Shown here in pieces: positions 29,964 through 40,271 of a stretch of DNA of 64,000 nucleotides. The notes under the pieces are model-generated. The model saw nothing but the letters and a program-made list of their open reading frames with translations. It had not been told where the DNA came from and did no database searches. How positions within the stretch are numbered: position 1 is the stretch's first letter; each line of letters begins with the position of its first letter. Where the stretch lies: NCBI RefSeq assembly GCF_904063055.1, contig NZ_CAJFCN010000001.1:806001-870000 (forward strand), in the 5' to 3' direction. The position numbers were made by a program, and so were the translations under genes. This DNA is from Pseudomonas paracarnis. GTDB taxonomy: Bacteria; Pseudomonadota; Gammaproteobacteria; Pseudomonadales; Pseudomonadaceae.

Positions 29964-32900
29964 TTAAACGGATTTCGGAATGAGGCGTTCAAACAGCGCC
30001 TCCAAAGTGTTGAAGCGTTCTTCGGCGCGTTCCATCGGCACCATGAACTTGAACAGCGTAGCCCCTTCGAACTTGTAGCGGTTGGGCTGGCCCTGGATCA
30101 GCTTGATCAGCACCAACGGGTCAACCGGCGTCTGCGCTTCGAATTCGATACGCCCGCCTTGCGGCCCGGCGTCGACTTTCTTGATGCCCAACTGCTCGGC
30201 CTGCAACTTGAGCAGGGTCAGGCGCACCAGGTTCTTGGTCGGTTCAGGCAGCAGGCCGAAACGGTCGATCATCTCTACCTGCAAGTCCTTGAGGCCTTCT
30301 TCGTCGGCCGCCGAGGCAATGCGCTTGTACAGGATCAACCGTGCATGCACATCCGGCAGGTAGTCTTCGGGAATCAACGCCGGCAAGCGCAGGTTGATCT
30401 CCGGGCCGCCGCCCAAGGGTTGGTCGAGGTTCGGTTGTTCGCCTTTGCGGATGGCTTTTACCGCGCGTTCGAGCATCTCCATATACAGCGTGAAACCCAC
30501 CGCCTGGATCTGCCCGCTCTGGCCGTCGCCGAGCAATTCACCGGCACCCCGGATTTCCAGGTCATTGGTGGCCAATACAAAGCCGGCCCCGAGGTCCTGG
30601 GTATTGGCGATCGCTTCCAGGCGTTTTTCCGCATCGGAAGTGATCTGCTGGCGCGGCGGTGTCAGCAGGTAGGCATAGGCCTGGTGGTGACTGCGCCCGA
30701 CGCGACCGCGCAATTGGTGCAGCTGCGCCAGGCCGAACTTGTCGGCACGCTCGATGATGATGGTGTTGGCGCTCGGCACGTCGATGCCGGTCTCGATGAT
30801 GGTCGAGGCGATCAGCACGTTGAAGCGCTTGTGGTAGAAGTCGCTCATCACCTGTTCGAGTTCGCGCTCGCGCATCTGCCCGTGGCCGATGGCGATACGG
30901 GCCTCAGGTACCAGTTCGGCGAGGTCGGCGGCGCATTTCTCGATGGTTTTCACATCGTTGTGCAGGTAATACACCTGGCCGCCGCGCAGCAGTTCGCGCA
31001 GCAGGGCTTCCTTGACCGTGCTCTTGTTCTGCTCCATCACAAAGGTGCGCACCGACAAACGACGCGCCGGTGGCGTGGCGATGATCGACAGGTCGCGCAT
31101 GCCCGACACCGCCATGTTCAGCGTGCGCGGAATTGGCGTGGCGGTGAGGGTGAGGATGTCGACTTCACTGCGCAGGGCCTTGAGCTGTTCTTTCTGGCGC
31201 ACGCCAAAGCGGTGTTCTTCGTCGATGATCACCAGGCCCAGGTTCTTGATCTTCACATCGTCCGACAGCAGCTTGTGAGTACCGATGACGATGTCGATCT
31301 TGCCCTCGGCCAGGTCGGCAACGGCGGCGTTCACTTCCTTGGCGGACTTGAAGCGGCTCATCACCTCCACGGTCACGGGCCAGTCGGCAAAGCGGTCGCG
31401 GAAACTGTTGTAGTGCTGCTGGGCGAGCAGGGTGGTCGGCACCAGGATCGCCACCTGGCGACCGCCGTGTACCGCAATAAAGGCTGCACGCATGGCCACT
31501 TCGGTCTTGCCGAAGCCCACGTCGCCGCACACCAGGCGGTCCATCGGCTTGGGCGCGAGCATGTCGGCGCGCACCGCTTCGATGGTGGTTTGCTGGTCCG
31601 GGGTTTCTTCGAACGCGAAGCCAGCGCTGAAGGTGGCGTAATCGGCTTTGGGGTCAGCGAAGGCATAACCTTCGCGGGCAGCACGGCGGGCATAGATGTC
31701 GAGCAGTTCGGCGGCCACGTCGCGCACCTGTTCGGCGGCCTTGCGCTTGGCTTTCTGCCAGGTCTCGGAGCCCAATCGATGCAACGGCGCCAAGGCGTCG
31801 TCGCTGCCGGTGTAGCGGGCGATCAGGTGCAGGTTGGCCACCGGCACGTAGAGCTTGGCGCCCTCGGCGTATTCCAGGGTGAGGAATTCGGCGGCCTGGT
31901 TGTCGATCTCCAGGGTCTGCAGGCCCAGGTAGCGGCCCACGCCATGGTCGATATGCACCACCGGCGCGCCTTCGCGCAGCTCGGTGAGGTTCTTGATCAC
32001 CGCGTCGTTGTTGGCATCGGCGCGTTTTTCCCGGCGACGGCGTTGCATCACGCGCTGGCCGAACAGCGGGCTTTCGGCGATCAAGGCCAGCGCCGGGTCA
32101 TCCAACCGCAGCCCTTCGTCCAGCGGCGCGATGGTGATCGCCAGGCGCTCTTTGCTGGCGACAAAGTCAGGCCAGCTGTCGACGGTTTTCGGCCGCAACT
32201 TCAGGCGTTCCAACAGCTCTAGCAGCACTTCGCGACGCCCGGCGGATTCGGCGGTAAACAGCACGCGGCCCGGGAAGTCGCCGAGGAAGTTCGACAGCGC
32301 CTCCAGCGGTTGCGTGGCTTTGGCCTGGATCGCCAAATCGGGCAACGCGCTCGCCGGGAAACGCTCCCGGCCACTGCCGGCGTCCACGTCCTGCTGGCTG
32401 GCTACTACACGCGGCCAGTTTTTCAGGCGCGCGAAGCAGTCTTCAACTGGCAGGAACAGTTCAGCGGGCGGCAATAAAGGCCGGGATGGATCGACGCGAC
32501 GTTCTTCGTAGCGGTTGCGCACATCGTTCCAGAAGTTTTCCGCCGCCTGTTCGATACCCGGCAGCGAGAACACCTGGGTGTCCTGGGGCAGGTAGTCGAA
32601 GAGGGTAGAGGTCTCGTCGAAGAACAACGGCAGGTAGTACTCGATACCGGCAGGTGTAATCCCGCTGCTCAAGTCCTGGAAGATCGGGCAGCGACGGAAA
32701 TCCACATCGAAGCGCTCACGAAAGCGCGCCTTGAAGCGTGTTACCGCGTCTTTTTGCAGCGGAAACTCCCGCGCCGGCAGCAGCTTGATCGAGTCGACCT
32801 TGTCGATAGAACGCTGGTTCTCCGGGTCGAAGGTGCGCAGCGTCTCGATTTCGTCATCGAACAGGTCGATGCGGTACGGCAACTTGCTGCCCATCGGGAA

Positions 32901-33413
32901 CAGGTCGATCAAGGCGCCGCGCACCGCAAACTCACCGTGCTCGTACACCGTGTCGACGCAGCGGTAGCCGCTGGCTTCCAGGCGCGTGCGCATCTGCTCG
33001 ACGTCGAGCTTCTGGCCCACGTCCAGCACCAGGCTGCTGCCCAGCAGGAACTTGGTCGGCGCCAGGCGGTGCAGGGCGGTGGTGATCGGCACCACCAGCA
33101 CGCCGTGGGCCAGTTCCGGCAAGCGGTACAGGCTGGCGATGCGCTGGGAGATGATGTCCTGGTGCGGCGAGAACAGATCGTAAGGCAGGGTTTCCCAGTC
33201 GGGAAAATGCAGCACCGGCAAATCCGGGGCGAAGAAGCTCAGCTCCTGCTCCAACCGTTCGGCACTTTGGCTGTCGGCGGTGAGCAGCAGGGTAAAGCGC
33301 TTGGCTGCGCTGGCAGCCTCGGCAATGGCCAGGCTCAGGGCGGCACCGGGCAGGTTGCCCCAGTGCTGTTTACCTGCCGCGGCAGGGAGTAGCGGTAGAC
33401 GCAGAACGGGCAC
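29964..33413 (-). CDS. mfd: Transcription-repair coupling factor Mfd
   Basis: ATP-driven translocase that removes RNA polymerase stalled at lesions and recruits UvrA. The 1149-residue length is canonical. In order: UvrB-homology module at the N terminus, RNA-polymerase interaction domain near residues 475-545 (VVHIDHGVGRYLGLQTLEI), helicase motor with Walker A GDVGFGKTEVA and DEEH box, QLRGRVGRS motif, and a C-terminal autoinhibitory domain. The start is GTG, with GGAG 11 bp upstream, which fits Pseudomonas homologues. First gene of a leftward operon. Confidence 0.97.
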   Translation of the reverse strand: MPVLRLPLLPAAAGKQHWGNLPGAALSLAIAEAASAAKRFTLLLTADSQSAERLEQELSFFAPDLPVLHFPDWETLPYDLFSPHQDIISQRIASLYRLPELAHGVLVVPITTALHRLAPTKFLLGSSLVLDVGQKLDVEQMRTRLEASGYRCVDTVYEHGEFAVRGALIDLFPMGSKLPYRIDLFDDEIETLRTFDPENQRSIDKVDSIKLLPAREFPLQKDAVTRFKARFRERFDVDFRRCPIFQDLSSGITPAGIEYYLPLFFDETSTLFDYLPQDTQVFSLPGIEQAAENFWNDVRNRYEERRVDPSRPLLPPAELFLPVEDCFARLKNWPRVVASQQDVDAGSGRERFPASALPDLAIQAKATQPLEALSNFLGDFPGRVLFTAESAGRREVLLELLERLKLRPKTVDSWPDFVASKERLAITIAPLDEGLRLDDPALALIAESPLFGQRVMQRRRREKRADANNDAVIKNLTELREGAPVVHIDHGVGRYLGLQTLEIDNQAAEFLTLEYAEGAKLYVPVANLHLIARYTGSDDALAPLHRLGSETWQKAKRKAAEQVRDVAAELLDIYARRAAREGYAFADPKADYATFSAGFAFEETPDQQTTIEAVRADMLAPKPMDRLVCGDVGFGKTEVAMRAAFIAVHGGRQVAILVPTTLLAQQHYNSFRDRFADWPVTVEVMSRFKSAKEVNAAVADLAEGKIDIVIGTHKLLSDDVKIKNLGLVIIDEEHRFGVRQKEQLKALRSEVDILTLTATPIPRTLNMAVSGMRDLSIIATPPARRLSVRTFVMEQNKSTVKEALLRELLRGGQVYYLHNDVKTIEKCAADLAELVPEARIAIGHGQMRERELEQVMSDFYHKRFNVLIASTIIETGIDVPSANTIIIERADKFGLAQLHQLRGRVGRSHHQAYAYLLTPPRQQITSDAEKRLEAIANTQDLGAGFVLATNDLEIRGAGELLGDGQSGQIQAVGFTLYMEMLERAVKAIRKGEQPNLDQPLGGGPEINLRLPALIPEDYLPDVHARLILYKRIASAADEEGLKDLQVEMIDRFGLLPEPTKNLVRLTLLKLQAEQLGIKKVDAGPQGGRIEFEAQTPVDPLVLIKLIQGQPNRYKFEGATLFKFMVPMERAEERFNTLEALFERLIPKSV

Positions 33414-33768
33414 GGAAGGTTGAGCTCCAAGCGTTGCGACAAAGTCGGTAATTGTAACGGCCCCAGGTGCCGCCTGTCAGTTGCTGACTGTGCCTATTAC
33501 GGTTTGTAGGAAATGTAGTGGCTAAGACAAACAATGGCGGGTTTTGACTCAATATGTAGTGCCAAAATGCGCGAATGTTTAGGAGGGTTACGGACAAGTC
33601 GGCCTGCTCACCAAACTAGTGGCCTTCTGGAACCCGCGTATTTCCTGGGCTGTAGCGCGGTGGTATTTTTTTGCAAGGGCTTTTTGTTGCCCTTCGCGCA
33701 TTGCTCAACGCTCAGTCGGGCGACATAATGTAGCCCCTTTTTTCTGCCCCTACATGTGGAAGGTTCCC
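33414..33768. promoter_or_regulatory. mfd-gap divergent intergenic region with gap promoter
   Basis: A likely gap promoter is TTGCTC-N17-CATAAT at 33,701-33,729, 40 bp before the start. Just upstream is an inverted repeat AAGGGC/GCCCTT with a T-rich loop (33,675-33,694), a candidate operator. The rest holds nothing I can assign, including a GTTTAGGAGGGTTACG stretch that looks like a ribosome site without a following long reading frame. Confidence 0.5.
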
Positions 33769-35217
33769 GTGACTCAGAAGCCCGACCAGTGTCTTGGTGA
33801 ATGGATCGACCGTGAAGCACTCGCTGAAGCGATGATTCCGCTTATCGGTCAGCTGTACCGCAATAACAATGTGGTGAGCTCGATCTATGGCCGCAGCCTG
33901 ATCAACCAGTCTGTCATCGCGATTCTCAAAGCTCACCGCTTTGCGCGCCATCGCTCCGCCGACGACAGCGAACTCTCCGTCCACGAAACATTCCCGCTGC
34001 TCAAAGCCATGAGCGAGCTCAAGCTCGGCGCGGCTTCGGTAGACCTGGGCAAGTTGGCCTACAAATTCCGCAAAGAAGGCGCTGGCCGCACCGCCGAGCA
34101 GTTCGTGCGTGAAGAAATGGCCGATGTGGTTGGCCAGCAAAACGCTGCCGCCCGTAAAGGCACCGACGTGGTGCTGTACGGCTTTGGCCGTATCGGCCGC
34201 CTGCTGGCGCGCATCCTGATCGAAAAGACCGGTGGCGGCGACGGCCTGCGCCTGCGTGCCATCGTGGTGCGCAAAGGCGCCGAGAACGACCTGACCAAGC
34301 GCGCCAGCCTGCTGCGTCGCGACTCGGTACACGGCTCGTTCAACGGCACCATCACCATTGACGAAGAAAACAACACCATCACCGCCAACGGTAACCTGAT
34401 CCAGGTGATCTACGCGAAGAACCCGACCGAGGTGGATTACACCCAGTACGGCATCCAGAACGCCCTGCTGGTGGACAACACCGGTGTATGGCGTGATGCC
34501 GAGGGCCTGGGCCAGCACCTGGCTTGCCCGGGTGTTGACCGCGTTGTGCTGACCGCGCCTGGCAAAGGCAAGCTCAAGAACATCGTGCACGGCATCAACC
34601 ACGCTGAAATCACCGCTGACGACAAGATCGTGTCCGCCGCGTCCTGCACCACCAACGCCATCGTGCCGGTGCTCAAGGCGGTGAATGACAAGTTCGGCAT
34701 CGTTAACGGCCACGTTGAAACCGTTCACTCGTACACCAACGACCAGAACCTGATCGACAACTTCCACAAGGGCGATCGCCGTGGCCGTAGCGCCGCGTTG
34801 AACATGGTGATCACCGAGACCGGCGCTGCCACCGCTGCTGCCAAGGCCCTGCCTGAACTGGCCGGCAAGCTGACCGGTAACGCGATCCGCGTACCGACGC
34901 CGAACGTGTCGATGGCCATTCTCAACCTCAACCTTGAGAAAGCCGCCACCCGTGAAGAGATGAACGAGTACCTGCGCTACATGGCGCTGCACTCCGACCT
35001 GCATAAGCAGATCGACTTCGTCAATTCTCAGGAAGTGGTCTCCACCGACTTCGTTGGCTCGCGCCACGCCGGTGTGGTGGACGCCGAAGCGACCATCACC
35101 CAGGACAACCGTGTTGTGCTGTACGTGTGGTACGACAACGAGTTCGGCTACAGCTGCCAGGTGGTTCGCGTGATGGAAGACATGGCTGGGGTCAACCCGC
35201 CTGCGTTTCCGCGCTAA
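33769..35217 (+). CDS. gap: Glyceraldehyde-3-phosphate dehydrogenase, N-terminally extended type
   Basis: Oxidative phosphorylation of glyceraldehyde 3-phosphate or the reverse. The C-terminal 350 residues are a full GAPDH: nucleotide loop VLYGFGRIGRLL, catalytic cysteine in SAASCTTNAIVPVL, and the phosphate-binding RGRSAALNMVITETGAA. About 130 helical N-terminal residues are extra, giving 482 residues against about 335 for standard enzymes; this form is known in Pseudomonas. I chose the GTG (MTQKPDQ) because GGAAGG precedes it; an ATG five codons earlier lacks a site. A strong terminator follows. Confidence 0.93.
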   Translation: MTQKPDQCLGEWIDREALAEAMIPLIGQLYRNNNVVSSIYGRSLINQSVIAILKAHRFARHRSADDSELSVHETFPLLKAMSELKLGAASVDLGKLAYKFRKEGAGRTAEQFVREEMADVVGQQNAAARKGTDVVLYGFGRIGRLLARILIEKTGGGDGLRLRAIVVRKGAENDLTKRASLLRRDSVHGSFNGTITIDEENNTITANGNLIQVIYAKNPTEVDYTQYGIQNALLVDNTGVWRDAEGLGQHLACPGVDRVVLTAPGKGKLKNIVHGINHAEITADDKIVSAASCTTNAIVPVLKAVNDKFGIVNGHVETVHSYTNDQNLIDNFHKGDRRGRSAALNMVITETGAATAAAKALPELAGKLTGNAIRVPTPNVSMAILNLNLEKAATREEMNEYLRYMALHSDLHKQIDFVNSQEVVSTDFVGSRHAGVVDAEATITQDNRVVLYVWYDNEFGYSCQVVRVMEDMAGVNPPAFPR

Positions 35218-35235
35218 GCCTGTGCGCTGAATGAG

Positions 35236-35263
35236 AAAGCCCCGACTGGTTCGGGGCTTTTTT
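35236..35263 (+). terminator. Terminator of gap
   Basis: Stem AAGCCCCGA/TCGGGGCTT with a CTGGT loop followed by six T residues, 20 bp after the gap stop codon. Confidence 0.92.
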
Positions 35264-35299
35264 ATGCCTGTGGTTTTTGTGGTGCCTGGGAAGGCCTTA

Positions 35300-35364
35300 T
35301 CGCAGGCAAGCCAGTTCCCACAGTTGAACTGCATTTACCTGTGGGAGCTGGCTTGCCTGCGATG
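35300..35364. repeat. Outward-facing REP pair
   Basis: A reverse copy (GCAGGCAAGCCAGTTCCCAC) is followed by a forward copy (GTGGGAGCTGGCTTGCCTGC), tail to tail with a 19-bp gap. It sits between the gap terminator and the stop codon of the convergent gene. Confidence 0.78.
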
Positions 35365-35388
35365 ACGATGGAACCGTCAACGCCGCCA

Positions 35389-35922
35389 TCACTTGAGTAG
35401 CGTGTTGCGCAAACTGTCCGACAGCCCTTTGGGCCCGAGCCAGATACCCAGGTAGGCCTTCGCTAATTCAGCGTCCGGGCTGTTGAACACCACCTGGCCA
35501 TTAATCTCCAGATTCAACCCGCGCCCCGGACGAAAATCCAGGGCATAGCGATCACCGCTGCGAATATCCCGAAAGCGCGCGTGCAGCTTGGCTATCTCTG
35601 GGTTCAACCCGGCATTGGCTTGCTGGCGCTCCAAGGTGACGGTGGCCGCCTTGATCACATCATCGCGATCAATGTCGCGAAAGTAATACAGCGCCAGGCG
35701 CACAGCCTTCTGCTGGTCCCAAGCCTGCTTTGCCGGCAGGTCAGCGGGTGCATACAGCGCCGCGGCATACACATCCGCCCAGAGATAGTTGAACACCGCC
35801 TGGTTTTTCAGGGCCAGCCCCTCGACCTGTGCGGGGAAGCTTGCCTGCTTGAGCCGCTGTGCATCGTTGGCGTGCGCCATGAGCGACACCATCAGCATCA
35901 AACAGAAAAATAGTTGTCGCAT
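35389..35922 (-). CDS. Exported chalcone isomerase-like domain protein
   Basis: A 177-residue protein with signal peptide MRQLFFCLMLMVSLMAHA and a chalcone-isomerase-like fold: FPAQVEGLALKNQAVFNYLWADVYAAALYAP, then ALYYFRDIDRDDVIKAA and NGQVVFNSPDAELAKAYLGIWLG at the end. Bacterial members of this group are periplasmic, lack the plant enzyme's active site, and have no firm function; lipid-like ligand binding is possible. AGGA lies 9 bp before the ATG. It stands alone, convergent with gap and divergent from sthA. Confidence 0.82.
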   Translation of the reverse strand: MRQLFFCLMLMVSLMAHANDAQRLKQASFPAQVEGLALKNQAVFNYLWADVYAAALYAPADLPAKQAWDQQKAVRLALYYFRDIDRDDVIKAATVTLERQQANAGLNPEIAKLHARFRDIRSGDRYALDFRPGRGLNLEINGQVVFNSPDAELAKAYLGIWLGPKGLSDSLRNTLLK

Positions 35923-36136
35923 AATGGCTCATCCTGAATTCGGCGCTGATGCGCGTCCTGTAGTATGGCAACACTGGCCTACGACGCGACCAAGGGTTAA
36001 TGTTCGCGGCGCTCGGCCTTCTATAGACTGTGCCCCGGTTCACACACTTGAGCCAAATTGTCCTTCATGCTCGCTGGCCGCGGCATGATTTAGCCCGGCG
36101 TCCAACCGTACGCCTGGCCTGTTCTGAGGAGTACGC

Positions 36137-37531
36137 ATGGCTGTCTACAACTACGACGTGGTGGTACTGGGTTCCGGCCCAGCTGGAGAAGGTGCGGCGA
36201 TGAACGCTGCCAAAGCAGGGCGCAAGGTGGCGATGGTCGATAGCCGTCGCCAGGTCGGCGGTAACTGCACCCACCTGGGTACCATCCCGTCCAAGGCATT
36301 GCGTCACTCGGTACGGCAGATCATGCAGTTCAATACCAATCCGATGTTTCGGGCCATTGGTGAGCCGCGCTGGTTCTCCTTCCCGGACGTACTGAAAAGC
36401 GCTGAAAAAGTCATCTCCAAGCAAGTCGCCTCGCGTACCGGCTACTACGCCCGTAACCGCGTCGACCTGTTCTTCGGCACCGGCAGTTTTGCCGATGAGC
36501 AAACCGTCGAAGTGGTCTGCGCCAATGGCGTGGTCGAGAAGCTGGTGGCCAAGCACATCATCATCGCCACCGGTTCGCGCCCGTATCGCCCAGCGGACAT
36601 CGATTTCCACCACCCACGTATCTACGATAGCGACACCATCCTGAGCCTGGGCCATACCCCGCGCAAACTGATCATCTACGGCGCCGGCGTGATCGGCTGT
36701 GAATACGCCTCGATCTTCAGTGGCCTGGGGGTACTGGTCGAGCTGGTGGACAACCGCGACCAGTTGCTCAGCTTCCTCGACTCGGAAATCTCCCAGGCGT
36801 TGAGCTACCACTTCAGCAACAACAACATCACCGTGCGCCATAACGAAGAGTACGAGCGGGTCGAAGGCCTGGACAACGGTGTGATCCTGCACCTCAAGTC
36901 CGGCAAGAAGATCAAGGCCGACGCCTTGCTGTGGTGCAACGGCCGTACCGGCAACACCGACAAGCTGGGCATGGAAAACATCGGGGTCAAGGTCAACAGC
37001 CGTGGCCAGATCGAAGTGGATGAGAACTACCGCACCTGCGTGCCGAACATCTACGGCGCCGGTGACGTGATCGGCTGGCCAAGCCTGGCCAGTGCCGCTC
37101 ATGACCAGGGCCGCTCGGCCGCTGGCAGCATTGTCGACAACGGCAGCTGGCGCTACGTGAACGACGTGCCGACCGGGATCTACACGATTCCCGAGATCAG
37201 CTCGATCGGCAAGAATGAGCACGAACTGACCAAGGCCAAGGTGCCTTACGAAGTGGGCAAGGCGTTCTTCAAGAGCATGGCGCGTGCGCAGATTGCCGGT
37301 GAGCCGCAAGGCATGCTGAAAATCCTGTTCCACCGCGAAACCCTGGAAGTACTCGGCGTGCATTGCTTCGGCTACCAGGCCTCGGAGATCGTGCACATCG
37401 GCCAGGCGATCATGAACCAGCCAGGTGAGCAAAATACCCTCAAGTATTTCGTCAACACCACCTTCAACTACCCGACCATGGCCGAAGCCTATCGGGTAGC
37501 GGCCTACGACGGCCTCAACCGGCTTTTTTGA
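36137..37531 (+). CDS. sthA: Soluble pyridine nucleotide transhydrogenase SthA
   Basis: FAD enzyme that transfers hydride between NADPH and NAD+, mainly draining excess NADPH. The 464-residue protein has the FAD loop [16 protein letters not shown](P) loop [15 protein letters not shown], and the C-terminal interface domain with [16 protein letters not shown]. The disulfide region reads [15 protein letters not shown]: the second redox cysteine of lipoamide dehydrogenase relatives is replaced by threonine, the hallmark of SthA. GAGGAG precedes the ATG. Confidence 0.96.
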   Translation: MAVYNYDVVVLGSGPAGEGAAMNAAKAGRKVAMVDSRRQVGGNCTHLGTIPSKALRHSVRQIMQFNTNPMFRAIGEPRWFSFPDVLKSAEKVISKQVASRTGYYARNRVDLFFGTGSFADEQTVEVVCANGVVEKLVAKHIIIATGSRPYRPADIDFHHPRIYDSDTILSLGHTPRKLIIYGAGVIGCEYASIFSGLGVLVELVDNRDQLLSFLDSEISQALSYHFSNNNITVRHNEEYERVEGLDNGVILHLKSGKKIKADALLWCNGRTGNTDKLGMENIGVKVNSRGQIEVDENYRTCVPNIYGAGDVIGWPSLASAAHDQGRSAAGSIVDNGSWRYVNDVPTGIYTIPEISSIGKNEHELTKAKVPYEVGKAFFKSMARAQIAGEPQGMLKILFHRETLEVLGVHCFGYQASEIVHIGQAIMNQPGEQNTLKYFVNTTFNYPTMAEAYRVAAYDGLNRLF

Positions 37532-37573
37532 GCGGCTCCGGCCGGTGGCCTGAGCCGGCCGGGGAGACCGATT

Positions 37574-38296
37574 TCAGTAATTCTCGAGGGTGGCAGTGGC
37601 CAAACCGGGAAAGTCTGTAATCAGGCTATCTACGCCGAAGTCGGCGAGCCTGCGCATCAGCGCAGGTTCGTTGACTGTCCACACGGACACATGCAAGCCC
37701 TGGCGCTGGGCTTTTTCCAGCCGCTCGGGGGTGCACAGCGTCCAGTTCAATGCCAAATACTCACAGCCGTAGTTCTGCGCGACCTTCAGCGGGTCGAGCC
37801 AGGCGTATTCAGCGACCAGGCCGCGTGACAGGTCCGGGGTGAGTTCCACGGCGGCCTTGAGCACTTCCCGCGAGCTTGACGTCACCGTGACCTTGTCCAT
37901 CAAGCCAAAGCGCACAGCCATTTCGCGAATCGCCAGCACAGTGGTGGCGGCACGGGTACGCGAGGCGCTTTTGACTTCCAGTTGCCAGTGATCGAAGTCG
38001 CACTGTTCGAACAGCTCCTCCAGACGTGGAATCGGGCAGGGGCTTACCCAGCCTGGGCCGCCTTTGCGTGCGTCCATCTTCACCAGGTCAGCCGCCGAGT
38101 ACTCGACGACCTTGCCGCGTCGGTCGGTGGTGCGCTTGAGGGTCGGGTCGTGGATGACCATCAACTCGCCGTCCATGGACAGGTGCAAGTCCAGTTCGCA
38201 ACGACGTACGCCGTGTTTGAGACATTCCTGAAAACTGGTCAGGGTATTTTCCGGTGCTTCGCCTTTGGCACCGCGGTGGCCGTAAATCAGGGTCAC
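37574..38296 (-). CDS. Glycerophosphodiester phosphodiesterase (GlpQ/UgpQ type)
   Basis: Hydrolyses glycerophosphodiesters to glycerol 3-phosphate and an alcohol. The 240-residue TIM barrel begins with GHRGAKGEAPENT, has metal ligands in CELDLHLSMDGELMVIHDP, and ends with VWTVNEPALMRRLADFGVDSLITDFP. There is no signal peptide, so the cytoplasmic UgpQ type fits better than periplasmic GlpQ. The start is GTG with AAAGGAG 5 bp upstream. The PilZ gene lies 44 bp upstream on the same strand. Confidence 0.92.
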   Translation of the reverse strand: MTLIYGHRGAKGEAPENTLTSFQECLKHGVRRCELDLHLSMDGELMVIHDPTLKRTTDRRGKVVEYSAADLVKMDARKGGPGWVSPCPIPRLEELFEQCDFDHWQLEVKSASRTRAATTVLAIREMAVRFGLMDKVTVTSSSREVLKAAVELTPDLSRGLVAEYAWLDPLKVAQNYGCEYLALNWTLCTPERLEKAQRQGLHVSVWTVNEPALMRRLADFGVDSLITDFPGLATATLENY

Positions 38297-38340
38297 AGTT
38301 GCTCCTTTGCGCCAGGATGGCTGGCGTCGTGAATACGCAT

Positions 38341-38919
38341 TCAGAGGTCTTCGCTTTGTTCTCGCGCCAGGCGGCGTTCCTGGGCCTGTTTCTGCAGGAT
38401 ATAGCGCGCCAGCAGTTGGCGTTGGGCATCGGTCATGGACTCGAACTCCGTGCCCACATCAAAGCCGTCGCCCTTGGGGTCGCAATGGGTCACCCGCGCG
38501 CGCAGCAACAGGCCGAGCGCCTGGGGCATCAGCACCAGCTTGACCGCCAGGTGAGTGTCGGCGGGCAGCGGTGTCGGGTGCTGGAAGTCGATGCCGCCTT
38601 CGGAGAGGATCACCGGTTGCGGCGCGCCCACCTCGTTCAGCAAACCGCGAGCCATGACCTGGCTGAGCAGATCCAGGCGTTTGTTCTGCACTTTGAGGAA
38701 GGCCGCCAGGCTGCGGTCTTTCTCGCTGATCTGGCGCAGCAGGTGCTGGGCTTCGAATTCGCTCAGATGCAGTTCGCTGAGCAGATTGAACAGCGGCGAA
38801 TCATCCAGCAACACTTCCTTGCTCGCCGCGTCGGGGCCAGACAGGGGTTTGATTTGAAGTGCGATCATGTCATCGATACGGTAGTATTCGCGGCGCTCTT
38901 CTTCATCTAATGTCGACAT
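38341..38919 (-). CDS. PilZ domain protein
   Basis: A 192-residue cytoplasmic protein with a PilZ-like arrangement: N-terminal RREYYRIDDMIALQIKPL supplies an RxxxR-like arginine pair, a helical middle follows, and then VILSEGGIDFQ stands where D/NxSxxG is expected, with the first position replaced by a hydrophobic residue. Cyclic-di-GMP binding is therefore uncertain. Ends in a basic helical tail. The start is the ATG of MSTLDEEERR; ribosome site weak. Divergent from lolC. Confidence 0.82.
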   Translation of the reverse strand: MSTLDEEERREYYRIDDMIALQIKPLSGPDAASKEVLLDDSPLFNLLSELHLSEFEAQHLLRQISEKDRSLAAFLKVQNKRLDLLSQVMARGLLNEVGAPQPVILSEGGIDFQHPTPLPADTHLAVKLVLMPQALGLLLRARVTHCDPKGDGFDVGTEFESMTDAQRQLLARYILQKQAQERRLAREQSEDL

Positions 38920-39013
38920 GGCGAACCCCAGGTAACGGTAATGGTCTGAGTGTAAAGCTGCTGACCAGACCCCGCCACCGGGACGTCTTCTTTTCCTCCG
39001 AACAAGCCCCGAC

Positions 39014-40264
39014 ATGTTCAGACCTCTCTTCGTATTTATCGGCACGCGTTATACCCGTGCAAAGCGTCGCAATCATTTTGTGTCGTTCATTTCCTTGACC
39101 TCGATGATCGGTCTCGCCCTGGGCGTGGTCGTGATGATCGTGGTGCTGTCGGTGATGAACGGCTTCGATCATGAGATGCGCACCCGCGTGCTGGGCATGG
39201 TGCCCCACGCGACCATCGAGGGCGATGCGCCCATCAACGACTGGCAAAGCCTGGCCGCCAAGGTCCAGCAGAACCCCAAGGTGGTGGCGGTCGCGCCGTT
39301 TACCCAGATGCAGGGGTTGCTGACCAACGACGGCAAGGTGCAGAAGATCCTGCTCAATGGCATCGACCCGGCCCAGGAACGCAATGTCTCGATCATCGAC
39401 AAGTTCATGCTGCAAGGTAAGCTCGACGCGCTGGCGCCCGGCAGCTTTGGCATCGTCATCGGTGACAAGGCCGCGGCCAAGCTGGGCGTGGGGGTTGGCG
39501 ACAAGCTGACCTTCGTCGCCCCGGAAGTCACCGTGACCCCGGCCGGCATGTTCCCGCGCATGAAGCGCTTTACCGTGGTGGGCACCTTCCACGTCGGCGC
39601 TGGCGAGATCGACGGTTACATCGGCCTGACCAACCTCACCGACCTGGCCCGCCTGCATCGCTGGCAGCCCGACCAGGTGCAGGGCCTGCGCCTGAAATTC
39701 AACGACCTGTTCGATGCGCCGCGCGGTGCCTGGGAAATTGCCCAGCACCTGGGGGAGACCGAGTACTACGCCCGCGACTGGACCCGCACCCACGGCAACC
39801 TGTACCAGGCCATCCGCATGGAAAAAGCCATGATCGGCCTGTTGTTGTTGCTGATCGTCGCCGTGGCGGCTTTCAACATCATCTCCACGCTGGTGATGGT
39901 GGTGAACGACAAGAAGGGCGACATCGCCATTCTGCGTACGTTGGGCGCCACGCCGGGGCAGATCATGGCGATCTTCATGGTGCAGGGCACCGTCATCGGC
40001 GTAGTCGGCACCTTGATCGGCACGGCGGTGGGCATTCTGGCCGCGCTGAACGTCAGCGCTGCCATTGCCCTGCTTGAAAAAGTGATCGGCCACAAGTTTC
40101 TCAACGCCGACGTCTACTTCATCGATTACTTGCCGTCCCAGGTGCAAACCCAGGACGTGCTGATGGTGGGCGGCGCTGCGTTGGTCCTGAGCTTCCTTGC
40201 CACCCTGTATCCAGCCTGGCGCGCGGCACGTACCCAGCCAGCACAGGCATTACGTTATGAGTGA
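39014..40264 (+). CDS. lolC: Lipoprotein-releasing ABC permease LolC
   Basis: Inner-membrane subunit of LolCDE, which extracts lipoproteins and passes them to LolA. The 416-residue protein has the FtsX/MacB topology: one N-terminal membrane helix ([22 protein letters not shown]), a periplasmic domain of about 220 residues, and three C-terminal helices ([16 protein letters not shown] and two more). It is strongly similar to the third gene of this operon. Which paralogue is called LolC or LolE follows operon order. Its stop codon overlaps an alternative lolD start. Confidence 0.92.
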   Translation: MFRPLFVFIGTRYTRAKRRNHFVSFISLTSMIGLALGVVVMIVVLSVMNGFDHEMRTRVLGMVPHATIEGDAPINDWQSLAAKVQQNPKVVAVAPFTQMQGLLTNDGKVQKILLNGIDPAQERNVSIIDKFMLQGKLDALAPGSFGIVIGDKAAAKLGVGVGDKLTFVAPEVTVTPAGMFPRMKRFTVVGTFHVGAGEIDGYIGLTNLTDLARLHRWQPDQVQGLRLKFNDLFDAPRGAWEIAQHLGETEYYARDWTRTHGNLYQAIRMEKAMIGLLLLLIVAVAAFNIISTLVMVVNDKKGDIAILRTLGATPGQIMAIFMVQGTVIGVVGTLIGTAVGILAALNVSAAIALLEKVIGHKFLNADVYFIDYLPSQVQTQDVLMVGGAALVLSFLATLYPAWRAARTQPAQALRYE

Positions 40265-40271
40265 ATCGGGC

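Noticed and set aside
37532..37565. Terminator after sthA
   Set aside because: The GGCCGG-rich inverted repeat has a bulge and no T tract, so I could not call it with confidence.
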